A program made the translations under genes and the position numbers. From assembly GCA_947259505.1 (NCBI GenBank), contig CAMYLT010000007.1, forward strand, positions 1 through 64,000: DNA of 64,000 nt. The letters run 5' to 3'. This DNA comes from an uncultured Porticoccus sp. (GTDB lineage Bacteria > Pseudomonadota > Gammaproteobacteria > Pseudomonadales > Porticoccaceae). Of this stretch, positions 18,948 through 27,592 are shown piece by piece; the first letter of the stretch is position 1; each line of letters starts with the position of its first letter. Under the pieces are notes generated by a model, which made no database searches, was not told the origin of the DNA, and worked only from the letters and a program-made list of their open reading frames with translations.

Positions 18948-21050
18948 TTGCAAGCCATTGATGTTCTGAGTAAGAAGCTTTCCTCCTACCTCGAGCCAGC
19001 CCAAGTACAGGAAATCATCAACGCCTACCAATTCGCGGCGCAATGTCATGAGGGGCAGTTTCGCCAAAGTGGCGAACCCTACATTACACACCCGGTAGCT
19101 GTTGCCAATATCCTCGCTAACATGCATCTCGACGCCGAAAGCCTGATGGCGGCGTTGTTGCACGATGTTATCGAGGACACCCATGTCAGCAAGGAAGACG
19201 TAAGCGAGCGTTTCGGACCCACTGTCGCCGAATTAGTGGATGGGGTCAGCAAGCTAACCGAAATCGAATTCGCTTCAAAAGCTGAACAGCAAGCAGAAAA
19301 TTTCCAAAAAATGACCCTAGCCATGGCCAAGGACATCAGGGTGATGCTGGTCAAGCTGGCAGACAGACTGCATAACATGCGTACCCTCAAGGTGTTGAGC
19401 GCGGCCAAACGCCGCCGCATCGCCAGAGAAACCTTGGAAATCTACGCGCCTATCGCCCAGCGTCTCGGCATTAACGATATCCGTATTGAATTCGAGGATC
19501 TCGGTTTCGCCACCATGCACCCGATGCGCTACCAGCGCATGCGGGCAGCATTGAACGCTGCCCGGGGGCACCGCAAGGAAATCGTCGAGGATATCAAAAA
19601 CAGCATTGAAGTCCGACTGGCCAAGGAATCCATCAACCCGGAAGTAACTGGTCGCGAAAAGCATCTCTGGAGCATCTACCAGAAGATGAAAAACAAGCGG
19701 AAGTCCTTTCGCGACATTATGGACGTGTTTGCCTTTCGAATCGTGGTGGAATCAGTAGACGACTGCTATCGCACCCTCGGTATCATCCACAACCTGTTCA
19801 AACCGGTTCCCGGCGAGTTTAAGGACTATATCGCCATTCCCAAGGTTAATGGCTACCAGTCCCTGCACACCGTGTTGGTCGGCATGCACGGCGTCCCCAT
19901 TGAAGTCCAGATTCGTACCCGCGATATGGATGCCATGGCCAATTTCGGTATTGCTGCCCACTGGCTCTACAAATCCAGCGAAGAGGGCAACCCACGCGCC
20001 AATCGCTGGGTGCAGGGGTTGCTGGAGATCCAGCAGAAAGCCGGTAATTCACTGGAATTTATTGAACACGTTAAAACTGATCTTTATCCCGACGAGGTTT
20101 ACGTCTTTACCCCTAAAGGCCAGATTATCTCCCTGCCCCTGGGGGCTACTGCGGTAGATTTCGCCTACGCAGTACACACCGATGTCGGCAATAGTTGTGT
20201 GGCCAGCAAGATCAACGGCCAACTCACCTCGCTTTCCGAACCGCTGCAAAGTGGCTGTAAGGTCTCGGTCATTACCGCCAGGGATGCCCAGCCCAACCCG
20301 TCCTGGCTGAATTTTGTCGTGACAGCCAAGGCCCGCAGCGCCATTCGTCACTTTCTGAAGCACCAGCAACACGAAGAATCTGTAGATCTAGGCAAACGAC
20401 TGCTGGATCGTGCCCTGGACAACTTCGGTACCAACTACCAGAGCATACGCAAGTCATGGATCAAGCGACTGTTGACAGAGACAGGTGCTGCCACCTTTGA
20501 GGAAGTACTGGAGCAGATTGGCCTCGGCAACCGCCTGGCCTACGCAGTAGCCAACCTGATGGCTCCGCCGTCCATGCGCAAGGAAATCACACCAGAGGAA
20601 TTTGATTCCCCCATCATGATCGACACCAGCGATGGCCTGATCATCAACTATGCCCGCTGCTGCCACCCCATCCCCGGCGATCCGATATTGGGCCACCTCA
20701 GCCCCGGTCGCGGCCTGGTCGTACACCGTGATTCCTGCAAAAACCTCAATGAAATCCGCACCAGTGTGGAAAAGTGCATAGCCCTCAACTGGTCGCCCAA
20801 GGTGAACGGCGATTTCCAAGTGGAATTCAAAGTTGAACTGGTGGCAGAGCGCGGCATTATAGCCACCCTGGCTTCACGCATTACGGAAGCTGAAGCCTCC
20901 ATCAACCAGATCAGCGTGAAAGAGCGGGACGCCCATTCCAGTATTGTAGACATGGTCATCAACGTAAAAGGTCGGATTCACTTGGCCAACGTGATGCGCC
21001 GCATCCGTGGCTTGAAACAGGTACAGCGGGTCTACCGCACTAAAAATTAG
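18948..21050 (+). CDS. spoT: SpoT, bifunctional (p)ppGpp hydrolase/synthetase
   Basis: 700 residues. TTG start at 18948, directly after a G-rich stretch; the next in-frame ATG would cut into the hydrolase domain, and homologues start at this point. Order: HD hydrolase domain (about 20-180) with LLHDVIEDTH, RelA/SpoT synthetase domain (about 230-350) with RIVVESVDDCYRTLG and PKVNGYQSLHT, TGS domain (about 385-450, VYVFTPKGQIISLP), helical/zinc-finger-like region with ARCCHPIPGD, and a C-terminal ACT domain. The hydrolase site looks intact, so it should be able to degrade (p)ppGpp. Confidence 0.96.
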   Translation: MQAIDVLSKKLSSYLEPAQVQEIINAYQFAAQCHEGQFRQSGEPYITHPVAVANILANMHLDAESLMAALLHDVIEDTHVSKEDVSERFGPTVAELVDGVSKLTEIEFASKAEQQAENFQKMTLAMAKDIRVMLVKLADRLHNMRTLKVLSAAKRRRIARETLEIYAPIAQRLGINDIRIEFEDLGFATMHPMRYQRMRAALNAARGHRKEIVEDIKNSIEVRLAKESINPEVTGREKHLWSIYQKMKNKRKSFRDIMDVFAFRIVVESVDDCYRTLGIIHNLFKPVPGEFKDYIAIPKVNGYQSLHTVLVGMHGVPIEVQIRTRDMDAMANFGIAAHWLYKSSEEGNPRANRWVQGLLEIQQKAGNSLEFIEHVKTDLYPDEVYVFTPKGQIISLPLGATAVDFAYAVHTDVGNSCVASKINGQLTSLSEPLQSGCKVSVITARDAQPNPSWLNFVVTAKARSAIRHFLKHQQHEESVDLGKRLLDRALDNFGTNYQSIRKSWIKRLLTETGAATFEEVLEQIGLGNRLAYAVANLMAPPSMRKEITPEEFDSPIMIDTSDGLIINYARCCHPIPGDPILGHLSPGRGLVVHRDSCKNLNEIRTSVEKCIALNWSPKVNGDFQVEFKVELVAERGIIATLASRITEAEASINQISVKERDAHSSIVDMVINVKGRIHLANVMRRIRGLKQVQRVYRTKN

Positions 21051-21068
21051 TCTATTAAGGAACATCAC

Positions 21069-21452
21069 ATGTTAAATAAAGCCGTCATCAGCACGGAAAA
21101 AGCCCCCGCCGCTATCGGCACCTATTCTCAAGCTATCAAGGTCAACAACACTGTCTATCTGTCAGGACAGATCCCGCTAAATCCGGAGACAATGACGGTA
21201 GTCGATGGTGGTATCGCCGCAGAAATCGAGCAGGTTTTCAAGAACCTGACCGCCGTATGCGAAGAAGCGGGCGGCAGCCTCAAGGATATCGTTAAACTGA
21301 ATATCTTCCTCACGGACTTGGGCAATTTTGCCACCGTCAACGAAATCATGGCCCGCCATTTTGCCGAACCCTATCCCGCCAGAGCGGCTATTGGTGTGAA
21401 GGAGCTGCCCAAAGGGGTCGGCGTTGAAATGGATGGCATTATGGTCATCTAG
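21069..21452 (+). CDS. ridA: RidA family 2-iminobutanoate/2-iminopropanoate deaminase
   Basis: 127 residues, the standard RidA length. It hydrolyses reactive enamine/imine intermediates formed by PLP enzymes. Family signatures are [16 protein letters not shown] at the N-terminus and the C-terminal [14 protein letters not shown], with the substrate-binding Arg, and VEMDGIMVI. Nineteen bp after spoT, the arrangement found in Pseudomonas. Confidence 0.95.
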   Translation: MLNKAVISTEKAPAAIGTYSQAIKVNNTVYLSGQIPLNPETMTVVDGGIAAEIEQVFKNLTAVCEEAGGSLKDIVKLNIFLTDLGNFATVNEIMARHFAEPYPARAAIGVKELPKGVGVEMDGIMVI

Positions 21453-21458
21453 GCTGGG

Positions 21459-22346
21459 CTATTCTGTATTCTCAGCCAGTATTTGAAGATACCCCTCCCG
21501 GAAAGTGGGATAGCGGAACACAAAACCGCTATTCCTCAACCGCTGGTTACGACAACGTCGGTTACCCGTCCGGGTCCCCGATTCACCCGCATCGCTCGAA
21601 AGCCCAGCAGGCATTGTTGCGCCGATTTGCCCAGCCAGCCACGCATGCACGTCATGTAATGGCACTGGCTCGTTATCGGTAGCCAGATAGCGCTGCTCAA
21701 CCAGCTCACCTTGCAGGAACTTCTGCAGTAAATGCACCAAGACCCCAGCGGCATCATCAGCGTGAATTCGGTTGCTCCACTGTACCGGCTCCGCAGGCGC
21801 AATATGCCCCTGCCTAATCTGCTGTAGCAACCGACCCCGGCCCGGCCCGTAGACCCCCGAATACCTCACTACCACCGACGGAACCGGCAGGTGCTGGATG
21901 ATACCTTCCGCCTCCAGCAGTCGCTTACCATGATAGGAGGTAGGTAACGTTTCCGTTAATTCATCCACCCACTCACCATGGCTTTGGCCATAAACGCCGG
22001 TGCTTGATACCCAGATCACCCCTGATGGCTTGTAACGGGTCCGCTCCACAGCCATTGCCAGCGCACTGGCCCCCGCCACATAGCTGTCCCGATAACCCCG
22101 GTCGCTCATGCTATCCGGGGTCATCGTCACCACCACAGCATCAAACTGTCCCGCATCCATAAGAGCTGTCATGGCTTCGATATCACGGATATCCCCAGCC
22201 GTCGCCTGAACGGTTGTCGGCAGAGCCTCTACACGACGACGCACGGCGTGACATATAACATTGCCGAATGCCGGCTTTGTGCTATCACGCAACTGCCTGA
22301 TGGCCCTCAGCGCAATATCACCACAGCCCAAAAACAAAACTTTCAA
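21459..22346 (-). CDS. NAD-dependent epimerase/dehydratase-like SDR protein (YeeZ-like)
   Basis: 295 residues, atypical short-chain dehydrogenase fold. N-terminal Rossmann motif VLFLGCGDIALRAIRQL, strand ending in VVVTMTP, then WVSSTGVYGQSHGEWV, and YHGKRLLEAE, which supplies the Tyr-x-x-x-Lys pair. WSNRIHADDAAGVLVHLL is typical of sugar-nucleotide epimerase relatives. The substrate cannot be told from sequence. Divergent from oxyR with a 55-bp gap, so shared regulation is possible. Confidence 0.8.
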   Translation of the reverse strand: MKVLFLGCGDIALRAIRQLRDSTKPAFGNVICHAVRRRVEALPTTVQATAGDIRDIEAMTALMDAGQFDAVVVTMTPDSMSDRGYRDSYVAGASALAMAVERTRYKPSGVIWVSSTGVYGQSHGEWVDELTETLPTSYHGKRLLEAEGIIQHLPVPSVVVRYSGVYGPGRGRLLQQIRQGHIAPAEPVQWSNRIHADDAAGVLVHLLQKFLQGELVEQRYLATDNEPVPLHDVHAWLAGQIGATMPAGLSSDAGESGTRTGNRRCRNQRLRNSGFVFRYPTFREGYLQILAENTE

Positions 22347-22401
22347 TTAACTTTACCTTTTCAATTTGCTTTAGCTATTATTCTGTCAGGAGGAGACACC
22401 C

Positions 22402-23331
22402 ATGACTCTCACTGAACTGCGTTACATCGTGACCTTGGCACAGCAACAGCATTTTGGCCAGGCGGCTGAATTGTGTCATGTCAGCCAACCCACCCTTAGT
22501 ATTGCCGTCAAAAAACTCGAACAGGAGCTCGGTGTCGAATTATTTGAACGCTCAAAAAACAGTGTTCGCCCAACCCCCGTTGGCGAACAGGTGGTTTCCC
22601 AGGCACAGCGGGTGCTGGAAGAAAGTGCTTCGATCAAAGACATCGCCTCTGCGGGCAAAGACCAACTCAAAACTCCGCTGCATGTGGGTGCGATCTTTAC
22701 CATTGGTCCCTATCTCTTCCCCAATTTCATTCCTGCCTTGCAACAGAACGTCCCGCAAATGCCTTTAGTTGTGGAGGAGGGATTTACTGCCACTCTGCGA
22801 CAGCGGCTGCGCAAAGGGGAACTGGATGTGATTATCGTCGCACTTCCTTTTACCGAACCCGACGTGGTGACCCAACCTCTCTACTCAGAGCCTTTTGTTG
22901 TACTGCTCCCCAGCGATCATCCCTTGGCAACAAGGGACCATATCGATCCAAAGGACTTGGACAACCAGAATGTATTGCTGCTCGGCGAGGGACATTGTTT
23001 TGGCGACCAGGTGCGTGAGGCACTACCCAACCTCAATCAACACCTGGACGAAACCCAGCGGCAGATTCGCACCCACAGCGAAGGCAGCTCTCTGGAAACC
23101 CTGCGTCACATGGTTGCATCCCGCCTCGGCATCACCATCCTGCCCCTTTCTGCCGCGATTGGTTCCGGCTACAAAGAGGGGCTGCTGGTCACCCGTGAAT
23201 TTACCCCCCCGGCTCCCTGCCGCACCGTTGCCCTTGCCTGGCGTGCCAGCTTTCCCCGACACAAGGCCATCGATGCACTGCGGGAAGCCATCAAACAACA
23301 TTCCCTGCCCAGCTGCCCTACTGCCGCGTGA
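22402..23331 (+). CDS. oxyR: OxyR-family LysR-type peroxide regulator lacking the second redox cysteine
   Basis: 309 residues. Winged-helix domain (about 1-60) with MTLTELRYIVTLAQQQHFG and CHVSQPTLSIAVKKLE, then a LysR substrate domain (about 90-300). The peroxidatic Cys199 is at the same residue number as in E. coli OxyR, in LLLGEGHCFGDQ. The resolving position 208 is Leu (EALPN), where E. coli and Pseudomonas have Cys. Other cysteines (25, 273, 305) are not at equivalent sites. Strong AGGAGGA before the ATG. The oxyR-recG pairing with a 4-base overlap is as in Pseudomonas. Confidence 0.92.
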   Translation: MTLTELRYIVTLAQQQHFGQAAELCHVSQPTLSIAVKKLEQELGVELFERSKNSVRPTPVGEQVVSQAQRVLEESASIKDIASAGKDQLKTPLHVGAIFTIGPYLFPNFIPALQQNVPQMPLVVEEGFTATLRQRLRKGELDVIIVALPFTEPDVVTQPLYSEPFVVLLPSDHPLATRDHIDPKDLDNQNVLLLGEGHCFGDQVREALPNLNQHLDETQRQIRTHSEGSSLETLRHMVASRLGITILPLSAAIGSGYKEGLLVTREFTPPAPCRTVALAWRASFPRHKAIDALREAIKQHSLPSCPTAA

Positions 23332-25397
23332 ACGAACATCTCCTCGCCACCATGCCGACCACCCGTTTGCGGGGCGTCGGCACCCAGCTGGCTACCAACC
23401 TGACCAAGCTCGGTATAGAAACGGTCCAGGACCTGCTGTTTCACCTGCCCTTACGCTACATGGACCGCACGAAAGTGACGCCTATTGGCGCCCTGCAGCC
23501 GCACGCCGACGTGGTGATCGAGGGAGAAGTGCGAGGTTGTGATCTGGTCTATGGCCGGCGCCGCAGCTTGATGTGCCGCCTGCAGGACGGTACCGGCATC
23601 ATCACCCTGCGTTTTTTCCATTTCTCCAATGCCCAGCGTGAAACCCTCGCCAAGGGTGGGCGCCTGCGCTGCTTTGGCGAGGTGCGCCGCAGCAGTTCCG
23701 GACTGGAGATCTACCATCCGGAATACCAATTTCTGGACCAACTCCAACCTTTACCGCTACAACAGCACTTAACTGCAGTTTATCCCTCCGTTGAAGGCAT
23801 CAGCCAAGCTCGACTTCGCACCATCATTAATCAGGCACTATCCCTAGTGAGCGAGCGCTCACTTCCAGAATTATTACCGGAGAAAAAATGCCAGTTAACC
23901 CTTATTGAAGCACTGGAATTTATCCATCACCCACCGTCAACGGCGCCTCTCGAGCAATTCAGCAACGGCTCCCATCCCGCCCAGCAGAGACTGGCCTTTG
24001 AGGAAATGCTGTCACACCACCTCAGCCTGTTACAGTTGCGCCAGGCTATACAGCGTCACCCTGCACCCAGCCTCAATGGCGATAACCGCCTGCAACAACG
24101 CTTTTTGACATCCCTGCCATTTCCCCTGACGGCTGCCCAACAACGCGTGCAGCAAGAAATCGGCGCTGACCTGGCCAAATCCCACCCGATGCTGCGCCTG
24201 GTACAGGGGGATGTGGGTTCCGGCAAAACAGTCGTTGCAGCTCTGGCGGCACTACAGGCAGTGGCCAGCGGCTTCCAAGCCGCGATCATGGCCCCCACCG
24301 AAATACTTGCTGAACAGCACCGCAACAGCTTTCAGGAGTGGCTGGAACCGCTGGGGATTGAGCTGGCCATGCTCACTGGCAGGGTCAAGGGCAAGGCCCG
24401 GGAGCGGCAGTTACAAATGATTCGTGATGGTTCCGCCCGGATTGTGATTGGGACTCACGCACTCTTTCAGGAAGGCGTCAATTTTCACAATCTGGGGCTG
24501 ACTATCATTGATGAACAACACCGCTTTGGCGTCCACCAGCGGCTGGCCTTGCGCGAGAAAGGCCGGGGAGCGCTGCTGCCCCACCAACTGATTATGACTG
24601 CCACACCGATCCCCCGCACCCTGGCCATGAGCGCCTATGCGGACCTGGATTGCTCCATCATCGATGAGCTACCGCCGGGCCGGTTTCCCGTCAACACCGT
24701 CGTAGTCGCCAAGCATCGGCGCGGAGAGATCATTGAACATATTCGCAATGCCTGCGCCAAAGGTCGCCAGGCCTATTGGGTTTGCACCCTGATAGAGGAA
24801 TCTGATGTGCTTGAAGCCCAGGCAGCGGAAGCGACGGCGGATGAATTGCATCTGCTCCTGCCAGGACTAAACATCGGCCTGGTGCACGGCCGCCAGAAGC
24901 CTGCTGAAAAGGCGGCCACCATGGCGGACTTCAAGCGTGGTGATCTCCAGTTACTGGTGGCCACCACGGTAATCGAAGTAGGCGTTGATGTACCCAATGC
25001 CAGCCTGATGATCATCGAGGACCCTGAACGGCTGGGTCTGGCACAGCTGCACCAGTTGCGCGGCCGTGTCGGTCGGGGCGAGCAGGAAAGTCACTGTGTG
25101 CTGCTCTACAGTCCACCACTGTCGCGACAGGGCACAGAGCGGTTGCGCATCATGCGCCAGACTAACGATGGTTTCCGTATTGCCGAAAAGGATTTAGAAC
25201 TTCGCGGCCCCGGCGAGGTGTTGGGCACCAGGCAAACGGGTGAAATGCCACTGCGCATCGCCGATCTGCAACGGGATAGCCATCTACTGCCCGAGATCAA
25301 GGACACGGCCATCTCGCTGCTGGCACACTCGCCAGATCGAGCACAAGCCATCATCGAGCGTTGGCTGGGAGGTAGTCAGCGCTACGGGCAAGTTTAG
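23328..25397 (+). CDS. recG: ATP-dependent DNA helicase RecG
   Basis: 689 residues. GTG start inside the oxyR stop (GTGA overlap). N-terminal wedge/OB domain (about 55-150), helicase motif I GDVGSGKTVVAALAAL, Ia MAPTEILAEQH, II IIDEQHRFGVHQR, III MTATPIPRTLAM, and V/VI ATTVIEVGVDVPNA and HQLRGRVGRG. It remodels stalled replication forks and Holliday junctions. Length and motif set are normal. Confidence 0.97.
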   Translation: MNEHLLATMPTTRLRGVGTQLATNLTKLGIETVQDLLFHLPLRYMDRTKVTPIGALQPHADVVIEGEVRGCDLVYGRRRSLMCRLQDGTGIITLRFFHFSNAQRETLAKGGRLRCFGEVRRSSSGLEIYHPEYQFLDQLQPLPLQQHLTAVYPSVEGISQARLRTIINQALSLVSERSLPELLPEKKCQLTLIEALEFIHHPPSTAPLEQFSNGSHPAQQRLAFEEMLSHHLSLLQLRQAIQRHPAPSLNGDNRLQQRFLTSLPFPLTAAQQRVQQEIGADLAKSHPMLRLVQGDVGSGKTVVAALAALQAVASGFQAAIMAPTEILAEQHRNSFQEWLEPLGIELAMLTGRVKGKARERQLQMIRDGSARIVIGTHALFQEGVNFHNLGLTIIDEQHRFGVHQRLALREKGRGALLPHQLIMTATPIPRTLAMSAYADLDCSIIDELPPGRFPVNTVVVAKHRRGEIIEHIRNACAKGRQAYWVCTLIEESDVLEAQAAEATADELHLLLPGLNIGLVHGRQKPAEKAATMADFKRGDLQLLVATTVIEVGVDVPNASLMIIEDPERLGLAQLHQLRGRVGRGEQESHCVLLYSPPLSRQGTERLRIMRQTNDGFRIAEKDLELRGPGEVLGTRQTGEMPLRIADLQRDSHLLPEIKDTAISLLAHSPDRAQAIIERWLGGSQRYGQV

Positions 25398-25430
25398 GGT
25401 GGAGTCGATCTATCGAAATTTTTTCCACCC
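25397..25430 (+). terminator. Possible terminator-like inverted repeat after recG
   Basis: GGGTGGA and TCCACCC flank an inner TCGAT/ATCGA hairpin followed by a run of T. It begins at the recG stop. Two folds compete, so this is a tentative call. Confidence 0.35.
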
Positions 25431-25447
25431 ATAAACACAGCTTAAAT

Positions 25448-25476
25448 GTGACATTTTTGTTTCAGCTTCATATACT
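25448..25476 (+). promoter_or_regulatory. Sigma-70-type promoter of the DUF47-pit operon
   Basis: GTGACA (25448-25453), 17-nt spacer, TATACT (25471-25476), about 22 nt before the strong ribosome site AAGGAGGAG of the DUF47 gene. I see no convincing Pho box here. Confidence 0.6.
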
Positions 25477-25505
25477 CGCGCCCTACATAAGAAGGAGGAG
25501 TACAC

Positions 25506-26186
25506 ATGGTTTTCAATAACCCACTTTCCAGCCTCTTTGGTAAGTCTCCAATCAGTCCCCTCCAATCCCACATGACCGTCGTGGTCGCCTGCACTGAACT
25601 CCTCTCTGACTTTATGGCCGCCGCTATTGCCAACAACTGGCAGCAGGCCTCAGAAGTGTTTGATCGCATGTCGGAGCTGGAACACGAAGCAGATTCCATG
25701 AAGCGCAAGCTTCGGTTGCACCTGCCGAAAAGCCTGTTCATGCCGATGGATCGCACCGACCTGCTCAACATGCTCAGCCAGCAAGACCGTATTGCCAACC
25801 GCTCCAAGGATATTGCAGGCCTGATGCTCGGCCGCAAAATGACGGTCCCCGCAGGGCTGGAAGAGCAAATGATGGAGTTTGTCACCACCTCTGTCGAAGC
25901 CTGCCGCCAGGCCCACAAGGCCATCAACGAGCTGGATGAACTGCTCGAAGTGGGCTTTATCGGCAAAGAAGTGGATTTTGTGGAAAACCTGATCCGCGAA
26001 CTTAATGCACTAGAGGATCGCACCGACCAACTGGAACAGGATATTCGCCACAACCTGTTCGAGAAAGAAAAAGAGCTGCCGCCAATTGATGCCATGTTCC
26101 TCTACCAGGTCATCGACATCATCGGTGAGGTGGCCGACCTCTCACAAAGCGTGGGTGGCAAACTGCAATTGCTACTCGCCCGCTAA
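25506..26186 (+). CDS. DUF47/TIGR00153 family protein, PhoU-like partner of Pit
   Basis: 226 residues, all-helical, with heptad-like repeats of the PhoU fold (for example ELEHEADSMKRKLRLHLPKS and LEDRTDQLEQDIRHNLFEKE). Proteins of this family are encoded directly upstream of Pit transporters and are thought to modulate them; direct biochemical evidence is limited. Very strong ribosome site (AAGGAGGAG). 33 bp before pit. Confidence 0.9.
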   Translation: MVFNNPLSSLFGKSPISPLQSHMTVVVACTELLSDFMAAAIANNWQQASEVFDRMSELEHEADSMKRKLRLHLPKSLFMPMDRTDLLNMLSQQDRIANRSKDIAGLMLGRKMTVPAGLEEQMMEFVTTSVEACRQAHKAINELDELLEVGFIGKEVDFVENLIRELNALEDRTDQLEQDIRHNLFEKEKELPPIDAMFLYQVIDIIGEVADLSQSVGGKLQLLLAR

Positions 26187-26219
26187 AACAACAAAAACGA
26201 TCAACGGGAATACAAACCA

Positions 26220-27494
26220 ATGACGCTATTTGCTGAGTACGGCCAGATATTGATTATTCTGGCCTGCGTATTCGGGGTCTTTATGGCCTGGGGAGTGGGC
26301 GCCAATGACGTAGCCAATGCCATGGGCACTTCAGTAGGCTCCCGGGCGCTAACTGTTAAACAAGCCATTTTTATCGCCATGATCTTCGAATTCGCCGGAG
26401 CCTACCTGGCTGGTGGTGAAGTGACGGAGACCATCCGCAAGGGCATTATCGATCCAGCCATCATGGCGGGGGAGCCAGAACTCCTGGTCTTCGGCATGAT
26501 GTCTGCGCTGTTGGCCGCCGGTACCTGGCTGTTACTGGCCAGTGTCATGGGCTGGCCAGTTTCCACTACCCACTCCATTGTCGGCGCTATTGTCGGCTTC
26601 GCTGCGGTTGGCATCTCTGCGGATGCCGTCAACTGGGGCAAAGTGGGCAGTATTGTCGCCAGCTGGGTCGTCTCCCCTCTGCTCGCCGGTGCGCTTTCCT
26701 ACATGCTGTTTCGCAGTGTGCAAAAACTCATACTGACCCAGGAAAACCCATTCCTGCGCGCCAAAAAAATCATTCCCTTCTACATGTTTGCGGTGGGGTT
26801 TTTGATCGCCATGGTGACCATGCTGAAGGGGTTAAAGCATGTCTTTAAAGACATTGGCATCCACCTCAGTTTTGGCCAATGCACACTGATAGCTGCTCTT
26901 ATAGGCATTGCAGTGATGGCGTTGGGCACCGTCCTGCTCAGCCGGGTGAAGCCCGATGAGGCGGCGGAACGACTCAATCGATTTGCCAATGTCGAGCGGG
27001 TCTTTGCCATTCTTATGGTGTTCACCGCTTGCGCCATGGCCTTTGCCCACGGTTCTAACGATGTCGCCAATGCGGTAGGTCCACTGGCCGCCGTGGTCAA
27101 CGTGGTCACATCTGGCACTGTGGAAGCGAAAAGCACCATGCCCCACTGGATTCTGTTGCTGGGAGGAGTCGGCATTGTGTTGGGACTGGCAACCTATGGC
27201 TTCAAAGTGATGGGCACAGTCGGCACCAAAATTACTGAACTCACCCCCAGTCGTGGTTTTGCCGCCGAACTCGGTGCCGCCGCCACTGTGGTGTTAGCCT
27301 CAGGTACCGGATTGCCTATTTCCACAACGCACACCCTAGTCGGCGCTGTACTGGGCGTCGGTTTGGCTCGCGGTATCGCCGCACTGAATTTGCGGATTAT
27401 CGGCACTATTTTTATGTCGTGGCTGGTAACACTGCCCGCCGGGGCGGGACTGGCAATCCTGTTCTTCTATTTCTTCAAGGGGCTTTTTGGTTAA
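26220..27494 (+). CDS. pit: Low-affinity inorganic phosphate transporter (Pit family)
   Basis: 424-residue inner-membrane protein with about ten hydrophobic segments and the two internal PHO4 repeats: GVGANDVANAMGTSVGSRA near the N-terminus and AHGSNDVANAVGPLAAV at about residues 280-296. The repeated VSTTHSIVGAIVG and ISTTHTLVGAVLG motifs belong to the two halves. Takes up metal-phosphate with protons or sodium. Followed by an intrinsic terminator. Confidence 0.94.
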   Translation: MTLFAEYGQILIILACVFGVFMAWGVGANDVANAMGTSVGSRALTVKQAIFIAMIFEFAGAYLAGGEVTETIRKGIIDPAIMAGEPELLVFGMMSALLAAGTWLLLASVMGWPVSTTHSIVGAIVGFAAVGISADAVNWGKVGSIVASWVVSPLLAGALSYMLFRSVQKLILTQENPFLRAKKIIPFYMFAVGFLIAMVTMLKGLKHVFKDIGIHLSFGQCTLIAALIGIAVMALGTVLLSRVKPDEAAERLNRFANVERVFAILMVFTACAMAFAHGSNDVANAVGPLAAVVNVVTSGTVEAKSTMPHWILLLGGVGIVLGLATYGFKVMGTVGTKITELTPSRGFAAELGAAATVVLASGTGLPISTTHTLVGAVLGVGLARGIAALNLRIIGTIFMSWLVTLPAGAGLAILFFYFFKGLFG

Positions 27495-27527
27495 TCTCCT
27501 CTCCAAACGGAAAGAACAACCCTGATC

Positions 27528-27556
27528 AAAAAAGCCCGGCTAATGCCGGGCTTTTT
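27528..27556 (+). terminator. Rho-independent terminator after pit
   Basis: AAAAAGCCCGGC, loop TAAT, GCCGGGCTTTTT. The stem has A and T tracts on both sides, so it may also act for the converging symporter gene on the minus strand. Confidence 0.85.
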
Positions 27557-27592
27557 CAGTTCAGGGCAACGTCTCGACATCTCAACTTTACG

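Noticed and set aside
25441-25480. Possible Pho box before the DUF47-pit operon
   Set aside because: Only a single GTGACAT-like half is present; the sequence is better explained as a -35 element.
25442-26095. 217-residue minus-strand frame opposite the DUF47 gene
   Set aside because: Ser/Arg-rich composition typical of antisense frames; the plus-strand gene has a promoter, a strong ribosome site and a known family.
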